Source: Candidatus Gastranaerophilales bacterium
Lineage (GTDB): Bacteria > Cyanobacteriota > Vampirovibrionia > Gastranaerophilales > Gastranaerophilaceae
Direction of reading: 5' to 3'
Assembly: GCA_944324165.1 (NCBI GenBank)
Contig: CALUVG010000022.1
Span: 1-32,331, forward strand
DNA length: 32,331 bases
Shown here: positions 1-8,579 of the stretch, in pieces
Numbering within the stretch: position 1 is the first letter of the stretch
Layout of the letters: each line of letters begins with the position of its first letter
Made by a program: the position numbers and the translations under genes
Notes under the pieces: generated by a model
What the model saw: the letters and a program-made list of their open reading frames with translations, nothing else
The model's database searches: none
What the model was told of the DNA's origin: nothing

Positions 1-222
1 TCGCTGTCTGCGTCTGAGTCGCTGTCGCTGTCTGCGTCTGAGTCGCTATCGCTGTCTGCATCTGAGTCGCTATCGCTGTCTGCGTCTGAGTCGCTGTCTG
101 CGTCTGAGTCGCTATCGCTGTCTGCGTCTGAGTCGCTGTCTGCGTCTGAGTCGCTGTCTGCGTCTGAGTCGCTATCGCTGTCTGCGTCTGAGTCGCTATC
201 GCTGTCTGCATCAGTATCACTG
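1..222 (-). repeat. Tandem 18-bp and 24-bp repeats encoding the Ser-Asp/Ala-Asp stalk
   Basis: The plus strand shows near-identical tandem units of 18 bp (TCGCTGTCTGCGTCTGAG) mixed with 24-bp units that carry an extra TCGCTA hexamer. In the adhesin frame they read as Ser-Asp dipeptides with an Ala-Asp every six or eight residues. All unit lengths are multiples of three, so slippage changes stalk length without a frameshift. The units are much more GC-rich than the rest of the gene. The array continues past the window edge. Confidence 0.93.
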
Positions 223-2546
223 TCTATATCTGTATCAGAGTCTGAATCATTGTTATATTTATCTTCATCATAGTAGTTACGTTCATTTTCATCTCGACCA
301 ATTTCTGTTACATCATCCGGAGTTACTGAACGATATTCAAATGTAAATTCGCCATCTCCAATTTTTTCTACAGCATTAGTTCTGTCATCGTTTTCAACAA
401 AATGACCATCTCTTCCAAATGAAATGTGTTTACCATCAACATAGACATTATCAGCAACTAAAGTCATATCAGGAGTTTCTGCATCATTAGTACCTTCAAC
501 TCTTGCATTTTTAATAGTTAACTGAGAATCTGCCCAGTGATGAACCCCATTAATCCATTCAGAATCAACTCTTGTATTCGGATTAATATCTAAAACTTTT
601 ACTTCCACATTTTTAGGAGCTACTGCTGAGAGATTTTCGCCAAAATAATCAACCGGAGTATTAGGAACTGTTCCTAAATTATTTATTTCTAAAGACGCAC
701 CGCGATTAACTATTTTGATATTATCTTTTGCAGTAATTTCGTCTATCTTAGTATTTCCTGAGAATTCTGCATTAATACTGCCTTCTCTTGAAATCATCGT
801 ACAAACATTGGTATTATATTTGTCATCTTGCCCTTTAATGTTAATATCATTAATAGCAAGTGCATCCATACCGTAGTTTGAATCAGTCTGATTAAATGTT
901 AATTTATTATTTTCAGTACCAATATTATCACTTGCAATTAAGGAAATACCTTTACCTTCAACATTTGCTTTTGAAGAGTCATTTGAAGCATTAAGAATTG
1001 AATACCCATTGCCGTTGCTATCAAAATCAGCCGCTGTTAAAATAACTTTCCCATCAGCTTTAACCTGTCCTAATCTTAAGTCTGAATCTTTAGCAGCGAT
1101 GTTAGCTACAAGATTTGAATTTGAAGTTGTACGTCTTGTTGTTGAAGCATTCAAAACACCATTAGCACGAACATTAATTGATTTTGTCATATCCCGACCG
1201 TTAGGATCAACGCCGGTACAAGCTCCGTTTGCGCAGTTGCCGACATCTTCACCTATAGTACCGTCATTTACAACAATGTTCATATTACCATTAGAAACAA
1301 GTAAAGTCTTATCCACACCGGCATTTAACAAGTCTCCGTTTTCAAGGTTAATATTCAAATCCCCCTGAGAAACTATATTTTCGTCTACGGAAGAACTTCC
1401 TATCACGATATCAGAATTAGCATTGCGTATATTAACACCATTACCGCTAACCTTACCGCCGATTGTCATTCCCTGACGACCGGTATTTACAAGCTCTGTT
1501 ACATTATCAGCATTTGAAACATTTGCACTTGATGAAATATTCATATTTGTGCCATTGTTTTCAACTGTTAATTTAGCACCTGCGTTTTTAACTGTTCCGG
1601 AGATATTCAATGCACCGCCATTGTTAATAATATCCATAGCTCCGCCGGCATTAGCAAGTTTTCCTGAAACATCAATTCCGCCTGAGCCTTCACTTGTTAC
1701 TGTTGTTTCGCCAGTTTTTGCAAAGTTAACAACATCACCTGCTACTTTTACTCCGCCATTATCGCCATATGCTTTAATTACAATGTTACCATTTTCATTG
1801 GCTATTGAGCCTGCTTGCGTAATATTATCTGTATTTACTAAAGAACTGAACAAGTCATTTGCAGATTTAACAGAATTGAATACATGATTATCTTTAACAC
1901 CTGCCAATAAAACTGCTCCCTGACCAATATCTACACTTGCAGCTTTTACATCAATATCTCCGCGAGAAAGAACTTTACCATTGATTGTTACAGTGCCATC
2001 ACCCTTTGAATTTTCTAAAAGTGATAAATCATGCAAATCACTAGGTCTAAAGTTTCCTCTAAATTTATCAAAATCATCTTGTGAAGGAGTCATTACAGAT
2101 AAGGAACCGACATTCAATACGCCGCTTGCACCAACAACCATACCTTTTGGTGAAATAAATACGACACTGCCGTCAGAAAGACCACCGCCTGCACTATTAA
2201 GAGCATTTAAAATACCGTTAATATTAATCTGATTGTTTACAAGGTTAACAAATTTAGATAAATCCTGACCTCTATATTGCATAATCAAGTTTGCAATATC
2301 TCCTGCAGACAAATTGAAATTTTCATACTGACGAAACCCAATATCACCACTTCCTCCTGAAGGATTAATATCGTAAATATTTCCTCCATTTTCTCCAGGG
2401 GTCACTGTAATACCGGTATCATGCCCGGGAATTGCTCCGCCTATTTCGCTGGCCACTGCCTGAAAACATAATGACTGCTGCATTAAAAAACATAATGATA
2501 ACGCTGAGGCTACAATTCTTTTTCTATCTGTTTTGGTCAATGCCAT
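1..2546 (-). CDS. Partial secreted adhesin: TPS (haemagglutination activity) domain plus Ser-Asp repeat stalk
   Basis: The reading frame is open from an ATG at 2546 to the left edge, so at least 848 residues are present and the C-terminus is missing. The start follows an AGGAAG ribosome site. Residues 1-33 form a signal peptide: a TDRKR basic segment, a hydrophobic core [14 protein letters not shown], and an AVA-S cleavage context. The next part matches the filamentous-haemagglutinin N-terminal (TPS) domain: the [15 protein letters not shown] and [14 protein letters not shown] segments, then [22 protein letters not shown]. That last segment corresponds to the family's NPxG motif, here degenerate as SPKG. 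The body is rich in short Gly/Asn/Val strands such as GNIVIKAYG and [10 protein letters not shown], as expected of a right-handed beta-helix. The distal part becomes acidic and then passes into Ser-Asp/Ala-Asp repeats. In known systems such proteins cross the outer membrane through a TpsB partner; none is in this window. The family call is firm, the ligand is unknown. Confidence 0.85.
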   Translation of the reverse strand, partial: MALTKTDRKRIVASALSLCFLMQQSLCFQAVASEIGGAIPGHDTGITVTPGENGGNIYDINPSGGSGDIGFRQYENFNLSAGDIANLIMQYRGQDLSKFVNLVNNQININGILNALNSAGGGLSDGSVVFISPKGMVVGASGVLNVGSLSVMTPSQDDFDKFRGNFRPSDLHDLSLLENSKGDGTVTINGKVLSRGDIDVKAASVDIGQGAVLLAGVKDNHVFNSVKSANDLFSSLVNTDNITQAGSIANENGNIVIKAYGDNGGVKVAGDVVNFAKTGETTVTSEGSGGIDVSGKLANAGGAMDIINNGGALNISGTVKNAGAKLTVENNGTNMNISSSANVSNADNVTELVNTGRQGMTIGGKVSGNGVNIRNANSDIVIGSSSVDENIVSQGDLNINLENGDLLNAGVDKTLLVSNGNMNIVVNDGTIGEDVGNCANGACTGVDPNGRDMTKSINVRANGVLNASTTRRTTSNSNLVANIAAKDSDLRLGQVKADGKVILTAADFDSNGNGYSILNASNDSSKANVEGKGISLIASDNIGTENNKLTFNQTDSNYGMDALAINDINIKGQDDKYNTNVCTMISREGSINAEFSGNTKIDEITAKDNIKIVNRGASLEINNLGTVPNTPVDYFGENLSAVAPKNVEVKVLDINPNTRVDSEWINGVHHWADSQLTIKNARVEGTNDAETPDMTLVADNVYVDGKHISFGRDGHFVENDDRTNAVEKIGDGEFTFEYRSVTPDDVTEIGRDENERNYYDEDKYNNDSDSDTDIDSDTDADSDSDSDADSDSDSDADSDSDADSDSDADSDSDSDADSDSDADSDSDSDADSDSDSDADSDSDSDADS

Positions 2547-2749
2547 TTTGACTTCCTTTCACTTTTCCCTAATTCGGATTTTTTCTACACTTTTATATTC
2601 TGAGTTCATATTTATATTATCAAGAGAATATTTATTTTGCTATATTTAGCGCGTTTTTGATTAATATAAATTCACATATAGTCATGTGGTAAATCTTAAA
2701 AAAATCATCAATAAAATTTATTGCCATTATGTAAACAAATGTTAAGTAT
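2547..2749. other. AT-rich intergenic region upstream of the adhesin
   Basis: This 203-bp gap lies between the 3' end of the flippase gene and the start of the adhesin gene, both on the minus strand. It holds the adhesin ribosome site and several weak -10-like A/T strings. I could not pick a convincing promoter and saw no clear terminator hairpin or small gene. Confidence 0.5.
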
Positions 2750-4204
2750 TTATTTTACCCGTTTCAGGATTGTTTTGCTTAGCATCCAATAACAAAAATA
2801 AAAGACTAACATCAATGATATCATTTCAAAAAGTGCGGATACTTTAACAAAAGTATTGTATAAATAATACAATGCCGCAAACGGAATAAATGATATTAAC
2901 ATTCTAAAAATTGTTAAGGTAGGGTATATCAATCTTAACCCCGGCAAAACAATCACAGTACTCAAAAAGAAATACAAGAAATTCGCCCCGAATGTTGCTA
3001 TACCTGCGCCTATCAAACCGTATTTCGGTATCATAACAATATTCAATACAATACCTGCTATACCTGAAATTAATTTGATTATAAAATCAATATAAGTCTT
3101 ATTGGCAAGATGATATTGCAGAGTTGTATAATCCGCAAGGGACATAAAAAATGTTCCAAACGCAAAAAATGGTATTAATTTGAATGCAAGACGGAATTTA
3201 TCTCCGGATGAAAGCATTTGTACATAATCCGGAGCATACATTGATATAACAGTTATTATTGGCAATGCAACCAATATATAATATCCTGTAAATTTTGAAA
3301 TTATTGGTCTTACATCAATACGTTCTTCATACATATTTATAATACGTGGAATTGCAGCCACGGTTATTATTGAAAATATTGTCATCAACAAAGGCAGAGT
3401 CAAACCGTAAGCAACACCTACCAGACCAACATCCGAAAAACCGCTTATACTATTCATTATAAATTTGTTACTCTGATTTATTATCCATGCACTCAAAGAC
3501 GTTGCTGCTATCGGAATTCCGTATTTCATAATAGGAAATATCGTACTCCATTCAATTTTTTGGAATTTAAACCAGGATAAAATATTACTTTGATAAATCA
3601 ACAATATATCTATTAAAGAAATAGAAACCCCCATACCTAGAAGTAATGCCATTGCTCCGAGATGAAAATATTTTGCAAAAAATATAGACAAGCCTATAGT
3701 CAAAATCTGATTCAGAATTGTTGAAAAAGTAAATGACATAGATTTTAATTCAGCTCGCAAAAGCTGGAACAACAATGCTCTTATCGCTACAGGTATTATC
3801 AATAATAATATCGCCAGATAATATTTTATAGGTATATGGAAAAAATCAAAGAAATTTTGTCTAAAGAACAATGCCACAGCTATCATCAAACATAAGTTTG
3901 TGGCAAGCATAGTAACTAGCGTTGTTAAGTATTTGGGCATATCCTGAGTAAGCTGATGCTGCCTGAAAAATCTTAAACCGGAAAGCCCGACCCAATCTGA
4001 AAATAAAATACACAAAAATGAAAGAAATGCTATTGATAATGAATACAACCCGTATTCTTCCGGCGTCAAAAGACTTGTGTATACAGGAACTATTATAGCA
4101 TTACCGAGCATGCCGCATATTTTGGATGGTGAATACTTCACCATATCCCTGAATATCCCTTTTAGTTGTTCTTCTTCTACTTCCTTATTTTCAACATATT
4201 CCAT
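2750..4204 (-). CDS. Polysaccharide flippase (Wzx/RfbX-like, MATE/MVF superfamily)
   Basis: The 484-residue protein is almost entirely hydrophobic, with about 12-14 predicted membrane segments after a short acidic cytoplasmic start (MEYVENKEVEEEQLKG). The opening YSPSKICGMLGNAIIVPVYTSLLTPEEYGLYSLS matches the start of polysaccharide biosynthesis/oligosaccharide flippase proteins, where PxYTxxLxPxEYGxxxL is typical. Such proteins move undecaprenyl-linked sugar repeat units across the inner membrane for O-antigen, capsule or exopolysaccharide. No polymerase or glycosyltransferase cluster adjoins it, so its substrate cannot be inferred; the GT2 gene at 28189-29598 is 24 kb away. It lies 71 bp downstream of rimO on the same strand and has its own possible -10 (TATAAT at 4239-4244). 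The start has a weak AAGGG ribosome site. Confidence 0.85.
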   Translation of the reverse strand: MEYVENKEVEEEQLKGIFRDMVKYSPSKICGMLGNAIIVPVYTSLLTPEEYGLYSLSIAFLSFLCILFSDWVGLSGLRFFRQHQLTQDMPKYLTTLVTMLATNLCLMIAVALFFRQNFFDFFHIPIKYYLAILLLIIPVAIRALLFQLLRAELKSMSFTFSTILNQILTIGLSIFFAKYFHLGAMALLLGMGVSISLIDILLIYQSNILSWFKFQKIEWSTIFPIMKYGIPIAATSLSAWIINQSNKFIMNSISGFSDVGLVGVAYGLTLPLLMTIFSIITVAAIPRIINMYEERIDVRPIISKFTGYYILVALPIITVISMYAPDYVQMLSSGDKFRLAFKLIPFFAFGTFFMSLADYTTLQYHLANKTYIDFIIKLISGIAGIVLNIVMIPKYGLIGAGIATFGANFLYFFLSTVIVLPGLRLIYPTLTIFRMLISFIPFAALYYLYNTFVKVSALFEMISLMLVFYFCYWMLSKTILKRVK

Positions 4205-4275
4205 TAGATTTACCCTTATAAATATACCCCTTTTCCAAATTATATTACAAAGATAAATAAAAGAAATATGTAAAG

Positions 4276-5580
4276 TTAAACTAATCTGCCGAACAAATCA
4301 TATTCATCCGAGTTCTCAATTAAAACATTTTCAAAATCTCCCGGAATTACTGGCTTTTCAGAAGAAGCATAGACCATACCGTCAATTTCAGGAGCATCAT
4401 GCTGCGAGCGAAGGATAACAAGTCCGTCATCAGTGAAACCTTCTACAAGACATTTCAATGTTTTTCCGATAAATTCCTCATTAATTTGTTTTGAAATTTT
4501 TTGCTGCAGCGTCATCAATTTTTTTCTTCGTTGGCGTTTAATTTTTGCAGGAATTTGATCCTGCATAGAATATGATGTTGTATTTTTTTCTCTTGAATAC
4601 TCAAACACCCCCATTTTGTCAAATCTTGTACGTTTTACAAACTCATACAATTCATTAAACTGTTCATCAGTTTCTCCGGGGTATCCCACAATAAAGGCTG
4701 TACGAATAGTTACATCAGGAATTTTAGATCTGATTTTGGCAATAAGTTCATCATAGTCAAATGCAGGACGACGCATTGCCTTTAAAATTTCCTTGTTGTA
4801 ATGCTGCAAAGGCAAGTCTATATACTTTGCAACCTTATCCAGTTTTGCAATTGCATCCAGCAGCTCATCATTCATTTGGGAAGGATAAGCATACATAATT
4901 CTTATCCAAAATTCTCCTTCAATTTTATTTAATTCCTCAAGCAATTGCGCTAGAGAATTTTTCCCGTACAAATCAATACCATAACTCGTTGTATCCTGTG
5001 CTATTAAAACAAGTTCACTAACCCCTTTTTCAACAAGTGTCTTTGCCTCTTCTACTATATTTTCAATTGTTCTTGAGTGATATTCTCCTCTTAATTGGGG
5101 AATAATACAATACCCGCAATGATAATTACATCCGTCAGCAATTTTTATATAAGAACTCGGTCCCATTGTAATCTGTTGTCTTTCAATAGTTTCAGGATAA
5201 ATGTATTGCGGTCGCTCGGAAACTTTATTGATATTATTTTTTCCTTTGGCGACCTGTTCAACTACATCTACAATTTCTCTAATATCAGAAGTTCCAACCA
5301 TGCCTGCAATTTCAGGTATGGCTTTTTTCAATTCACCCTTATATTTTTGAGGCAAACAGCCCGTGACAATAACCTTTTTACCGCCCTGTGCAACCTGAAG
5401 AATACTTTGAACAGATTCTTTTTCCGCATCGTGAATAAATGAACAGGTATTTATAACAACAATGTCTGCCTGACTGTCATCAAGAGTAACTTCATAACCC
5501 TTTTGAGCAAGCAAGCCCAGCATTAGTTCTGAATCTACAAGATTTTTTGCACAACCGTGGTTTAACAATGCTATTTTCAT
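4276..5580 (-). CDS. rimO: Ribosomal protein uS12 methylthiotransferase RimO
   Basis: This radical-SAM enzyme would add a methylthio group to the conserved Asp of ribosomal protein S12. The 434-residue protein has the methylthiotransferase order. The N-terminal UPF0004 domain carries auxiliary cluster cysteines C10, C46 and C75. The radical-SAM motif CNYHCGYC (C151, C155, C158) follows, and a C-terminal TRAM domain ends the protein. The segment SRTIENIVEEAKTLVEKGV followed by ELVLIAQDTTSYGIDLYG is characteristic of RimO rather than MiaB. The ATG at 5580 (MKIALLNHGCAKNLVDSE) is chosen over an in-frame GTG at 5592 because GAGG sits 6-9 nt before the ATG, overlapping that GTG. The flippase gene follows after 71 bp. 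Confidence 0.95.
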   Translation of the reverse strand: MKIALLNHGCAKNLVDSELMLGLLAQKGYEVTLDDSQADIVVINTCSFIHDAEKESVQSILQVAQGGKKVIVTGCLPQKYKGELKKAIPEIAGMVGTSDIREIVDVVEQVAKGKNNINKVSERPQYIYPETIERQQITMGPSSYIKIADGCNYHCGYCIIPQLRGEYHSRTIENIVEEAKTLVEKGVSELVLIAQDTTSYGIDLYGKNSLAQLLEELNKIEGEFWIRIMYAYPSQMNDELLDAIAKLDKVAKYIDLPLQHYNKEILKAMRRPAFDYDELIAKIRSKIPDVTIRTAFIVGYPGETDEQFNELYEFVKRTRFDKMGVFEYSREKNTTSYSMQDQIPAKIKRQRRKKLMTLQQKISKQINEEFIGKTLKCLVEGFTDDGLVILRSQHDAPEIDGMVYASSEKPVIPGDFENVLIENSDEYDLFGRLV

Positions 5581-5657
5581 TTTCCGCCTCACTATTTTTA
5601 CAAAGGCATTTTATCATAGAAATTTTATTTTTGTAATTAGTCTGATTGTTATCATTA

Positions 5658-5686
5658 TTGACAAGGTATAACAGCCGTGAAATAAT
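5658..5686 (+). promoter_or_regulatory. Promoter of the small HTH-like gene, predicted leaderless
   Basis: TTGACA at 5658-5663, a 17-bp spacer and AATAAT at 5681-5686 form a near-consensus sigma-70 promoter. The ATG at 5694 begins 7 nt after the -10, so the transcript should start at or one base before the start codon. The octamer ATTGTTAT occurs at 5645-5652 and again at 5688-5695, bracketing the promoter, and could be a pair of operator sites. Confidence 0.65.
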
Positions 5687-5693
5687 AATTGTT

Positions 5694-5930
5694 ATGGAAG
5701 AAGAATATAAATTAGAAGTAGATAACATCTGCTCGCAAATAAAATATTTAGCTGCAAAAGAAGGTTTGAACATGACAGGATTAAAATATGCTGTAAATCA
5801 AATCTTTGACAAAAATGATAGTGTAAGAAATTTATATAACAAAATTAAGAAAAAAACGTTAAGAGTTTCTGAACTATCAGAGATAGCTGAAATTTTAAAT
5901 TATGATATAATTTTAAGAAAAAAATCCTGA
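5694..5930 (+). CDS. Small HTH-like (XRE-type) protein, 78 aa
   Basis: The start at ATG 5694 gives 78 residues: an N-terminal helix (MEEEYKLEVDNICSQIKYL), AAKEGLNMTGLKYAVNQIF, then KIKKKTLRVSELSEIAEILNYDIILRKKS. The arrangement resembles small Cro/CI-like proteins in which an early helix-turn-helix is followed by a V-S-E-L-x-E-I-A-x-x-L helix and a terminal beta strand. I recognise the fold pattern but not a named family. A longer frame from a TTG at 5646 would overlap the promoter and is rejected. It lies divergent from rimO and tail-to-tail with thymidine kinase. No ribosome site precedes the ATG, consistent with leaderless translation. Autoregulation through the flanking ATTGTTAT octamers is inference. 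Confidence 0.65.
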   Translation: MEEEYKLEVDNICSQIKYLAAKEGLNMTGLKYAVNQIFDKNDSVRNLYNKIKKKTLRVSELSEIAEILNYDIILRKKS

Positions 5931-5966
5931 GTTGCTTTATAATAGAGAGTTTAATTTATTACCGGT

Positions 5967-6584
5967 CTAATGTTTAAAGCTTAACAATTTTAATCCCCGT
6001 TTTTGTTTTTCATGCTGAATATCCGGCAATTCATAACATTTAACGCATCTGGCTTCATAAGTTTCGTCACCGCCAATCATAATCAGAGGTGAATTTTTAT
6101 CTGCGGGCTTGCCGTCAATTAATCGCTGAGTTCGAGTTGCATGATCACATCCGCACTTCATACAAACAGCATGGAGTTTATCAACTTTTGTAGCTATACA
6201 CATCAACTCCGGCATACTGCCAAAAGGTTCGCATTTAAAATCCAGTTCCAGCCCCGTACCAATAACATGCTTTCCTTCTTCCATAAGTTTTGAGATAACT
6301 TTAACAATGTTGCTGTCAAAAAATTGAAGTTCATCTATAGCAACTACTTCATCCTCAGGCTTAACTATACTCATTATCTGGATAGAGTGTTTAACCTTTA
6401 TTGCATCAAGCCATAAACCGTTACGAGACTCTATATAATCGCCTTTGCTGCGGGTATCTATATCAGGGGAAATAACTTTTACCTTCTTTTTAGCTATGAT
6501 ACAACGCCTTATTCTTCTAAGCAATTCTTCTGTTTTACCACAGCTCATTGGTCCGGTTATAAGTTCAAAAGTATACCCTTGCAT
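5967..6584 (-). CDS. tdk: Thymidine kinase (TK1-like)
   Basis: The enzyme phosphorylates thymidine (and deoxyuridine) with ATP in pyrimidine salvage. The 205-residue protein has the P-loop GPMSCGKT at residues 11-18 and the catalytic DELQFF segment at 84-89 (E85 as general base). The structural zinc pairs are CMKC (141-144) and CVKC (180-183), with the lasso segment GGDETYEA just before the second pair. Length is typical of bacterial type II thymidine kinases. The start has an AGGGG ribosome site 6 nt upstream. The gene is transcribed alone, with the HTH-like gene converging on it. Confidence 0.96.
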   Translation of the reverse strand: MQGYTFELITGPMSCGKTEELLRRIRRCIIAKKKVKVISPDIDTRSKGDYIESRNGLWLDAIKVKHSIQIMSIVKPEDEVVAIDELQFFDSNIVKVISKLMEEGKHVIGTGLELDFKCEPFGSMPELMCIATKVDKLHAVCMKCGCDHATRTQRLIDGKPADKNSPLIMIGGDETYEARCVKCYELPDIQHEKQKRGLKLLSFKH

Positions 6585-6633
6585 ATTTTTCCCCTGTTTC
6601 CCAAAAATTTATATTGTTCAAATTACATTAATA

Positions 6634-6662
6634 ATTATAACTCTTTGAACAAAATTTGAAAA
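6634..6662 (-). promoter_or_regulatory. Promoter of thymidine kinase
   Basis: On the minus strand TTTTCA (6657-6662), a 17-bp spacer and a perfect TATAAT (6634-6639) lie about 50 bp upstream of the tdk ATG. This leaves a roughly 43-nt leader containing an AGGGG ribosome site. Confidence 0.6.
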
Positions 6663-6678
6663 GTAAAATTTTGTTACG

Positions 6679-7473
6679 CTAAAGAATTTTATCCTTAAGT
6701 TTTTTAAGCCCGTGCCCGTAGAAATAACGCAATTGTTCAGGGAAATTCTCCTCAATATCAATTAGAAACATATTATGGGCAATATAAGATTTCATCAGAA
6801 AAACTATTTCTTCATTTTTAGTCCAAATCATAGTATTATCTTCATTTTTACTGTTTGAAGATATCTTGCCGAATAGTCCTTCTTTGTTATCAATTGTTAA
6901 GAAAATAAAACGTCTGCCTCTATTGTATTCCAACAGACTCGTTCCCGTATGATGAAACATTTTTCCAAAAGGGGTTGAAAAATTATCACATCCGACAATT
7001 TTTATCTCTAACCCTCTGTCATAAGCTTCCATTAAATACGGCTCTATAACTTTAAAATCCTGTGACCAGACTTCTAAATAAATTTCTTCTCTCGCATTTT
7101 GTATTAACTCAATAACTTTTTCAGTAATTTTACGGTTTCCGGATACCGTAAGAATTGGCTCAATGTAATCTTCTCTTACATTTGGCAGTTTTTTATCCAG
7201 AAAATCAATCGTAGAATCAATTTTCCGTTTAAAACGTTTGGTTAACTCTTTAGGTTTTATAGGGGTATATGTAATTGGTTTGTTCTTCGAACTTATTACA
7301 ATCTGAGCCGACTCAAGTGCTTTAAGAGTATCATATGCCCGTGCCTGCGGTATATCGGCAAGTTTACTTATCTCATAACCGGTTGCCGGATACTTCTTCA
7401 AAAGAGCTATATAAACTCTGGCTTCATAACTGTTAAACCCGAGTTCTTTGAGTTTTTCAACCAGTTCATCCAT
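6679..7473 (-). CDS. TrmB-family transcriptional regulator
   Basis: The N-terminal ~75 residues form a winged helix of the TrmB type: LKELGFNSYEARVYIALLKKYPATGYEISKLADIPQARAYDTLKALESAQIV. A short helical linker (KRFKRKIDSTIDFLDKKLP) follows. The rest (from about residue 110) is a phospholipase-D-like effector domain with REEIYLEVWSQDF and the YDRGLEIKIVGCDNFS segment typical of TrmB C-terminal regions. In archaea TrmB proteins sense sugars. Many bacterial homologues are uncharacterised, so the ligand is unknown. The gene is divergent from an orphan oligopeptide-type ABC ATPase over 131 bp, so control of that gene is plausible but inferred. It appears to be transcribed leaderless. Confidence 0.88.
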   Translation of the reverse strand: MDELVEKLKELGFNSYEARVYIALLKKYPATGYEISKLADIPQARAYDTLKALESAQIVISSKNKPITYTPIKPKELTKRFKRKIDSTIDFLDKKLPNVREDYIEPILTVSGNRKITEKVIELIQNAREEIYLEVWSQDFKVIEPYLMEAYDRGLEIKIVGCDNFSTPFGKMFHHTGTSLLEYNRGRRFIFLTIDNKEGLFGKISSNSKNEDNTMIWTKNEEIVFLMKSYIAHNMFLIDIEENFPEQLRYFYGHGLKKLKDKIL

Positions 7474-7479
7474 AGATGA

Positions 7480-7508
7480 ATTATACCATATTTTAATATT
7501 TATATCAA
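7480..7508 (-). promoter_or_regulatory. TrmB promoter with extended -10, predicted leaderless
   Basis: On the minus strand TTGATA (7503-7508), a 17-bp spacer and TATAAT (7480-7485), preceded by TGG, make an almost ideal promoter. Six bases separate the -10 from the ATG at 7473, so +1 should be the A of the start codon. The motif TATCAA (the complement of the -35) recurs 14 bp away at 7517-7522 and could be an operator repeat. Confidence 0.75.
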
Positions 7509-7569
7509 TATCGCCGTATCAAAGAATACCCTCTAAAAAATAAACATAAATAGTTAGCGACATTACTTA

Positions 7570-7598
7570 TTGCCATATAGTTTTATATCTATTATACT
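7570..7598 (+). promoter_or_regulatory. Promoter of the ABC ATPase gene, predicted leaderless
   Basis: TTGCCA (7570-7575), a 17-bp spacer and TATACT (7593-7598) are followed by exactly six bases and the ATG at 7605. No ribosome site can exist in such a transcript. Confidence 0.72.
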
Positions 7599-7604
7599 GC
7601 TTAT

Positions 7605-8567
7605 ATGAATTTAGTTAGTGTAAGAGATTTATATGTAGAATACAATTCCGATAAGGGAATACTCGGGAAAAAACAGACAATCCATGCTGTTAACGGCGTC
7701 TCTCTTGACATAAACAAAGGTGAAATACTTGCAATCGCCGGTGAATCAGGCTGCGGCAAATCAACACTTGCCAAAACTATACTTAAACTGGAAAATGCAA
7801 AATCGGGTGAAATATTCTTTGAAGATAAAAATATACTCACTCTGGATAGGAAAGCGACTAAGGAATTTCGCAAACATGCACAAATGGTCTTTCAAAATCC
7901 TTATGCAAGCCTGAATCCTAAAATGCGAATTACAGATATTCTTAAAGAACCATTAATAATTAATACTAAACTTTCAAATGAAGAAATAGAGAAAAAAGTT
8001 GAAGAAAAAATAGAACTTGTGGGACTGGATAAAAGCTGTCTCTGCCTTTATCCGCATGAATTCTCCGGCGGGCAGCGGCAACGTATTGCAATAGCCCGTG
8101 CACTAATGCTTGAACCGGAATTTATACTTGCTGATGAACCTGTGAGTGCTCTTGATGTCAGTATTCAGGCGCAAATTATTAATCTGATTAAAGAATTAAA
8201 AGAAAAATTTAATCTGACTTTTCTATTAATCACTCATGATATGAGTGTGATAAAATATCTTGCTGATAGAGTTGCCATCATGTATCTTGGAGAAATTGTA
8301 GAGCTCGGAACCACTTTTAGTATATTTAATAATCCTAAACATCCTTATACAAAAGCTTTATTAAATGCGGTACCTAAATTCGGGAAAAAATCGGCAAAAA
8401 ATCTTCTTTCAGGTGATCTGCCTTCACCTGAAAATTTACCCGAAGGCTGTAAATTCAATACAAGATGCCCTAAAGTTATGCCCGTTTGCCGTGAAAAGAC
8501 ACCGCCTGTGACACAATTGAATGATAGACACTGTGTAAAATGTTTTCTATATAATCAAAATATTTAG
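7605..8567 (+). CDS. Oligopeptide/dipeptide ABC transporter ATP-binding protein (OppF/DppF-like), orphan
   Basis: The 320-residue protein has a Walker A GESGCGKST (46-54), a Q-loop MVFQNPYASLNP (94-105) and the signature FSGGQRQR (153-160). Walker B is FILADEPVSALDVS (173-186) and the switch histidine lies in LITHDMS. The C-terminal extension with GDLPSPENLPEGCKFNTRCP is the oligo_HPY region specific to peptide-type importers. Its cysteines at 282, 288, 295 and 310 match the spacing of the C-terminal cluster seen in DppD/OppF-type subunits. The subunit normally pairs with OppD, two permeases and a binding protein. None of these is encoded here, so it must act with proteins encoded elsewhere. 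The TrmB gene is divergent. The start is fixed by the absence of leader sequence. Confidence 0.92.
   Translation: MNLVSVRDLYVEYNSDKGILGKKQTIHAVNGVSLDINKGEILAIAGESGCGKSTLAKTILKLENAKSGEIFFEDKNILTLDRKATKEFRKHAQMVFQNPYASLNPKMRITDILKEPLIINTKLSNEEIEKKVEEKIELVGLDKSCLCLYPHEFSGGQRQRIAIARALMLEPEFILADEPVSALDVSIQAQIINLIKELKEKFNLTFLLITHDMSVIKYLADRVAIMYLGEIVELGTTFSIFNNPKHPYTKALLNAVPKFGKKSAKNLLSGDLPSPENLPEGCKFNTRCPKVMPVCREKTPPVTQLNDRHCVKCFLYNQNI
8525..8555 (+). promoter_or_regulatory. Possible internal promoter for the HExxH gene
   Basis: TAGACA (8525-8530), a 19-bp spacer and a perfect TATAAT (8550-8555) lie inside the last codons of the ABC ATPase gene. Transcription would begin near 8562, just before the HExxH reading frame. 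The long spacer makes it tentative. Confidence 0.4.
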
Positions 8568-8579
8568 GCAAAATTTTTT

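Noticed and set aside
1..222. CRISPR-like array of short direct repeats at the left edge
   Set aside because: There are no unique spacers, units are 18 or 24 bp, and the tract is an open Ser-Asp frame continuous with the adhesin.
1009..2232. Three plus-strand open frames of 83-119 aa
   Set aside because: They are antisense to the adhesin, have biased composition (Pro/Ser/Thr runs), and lack ribosome sites.
5581..5592. GTG start for rimO at 5592
   Set aside because: The ribosome site GAGG overlaps this codon and is spaced for the ATG at 5580, where RimO proteins normally begin.
5492..5773. Minus-strand 93-aa open frame
   Set aside because: It overlaps the rimO start region and the small HTH gene, and its product resembles no protein.
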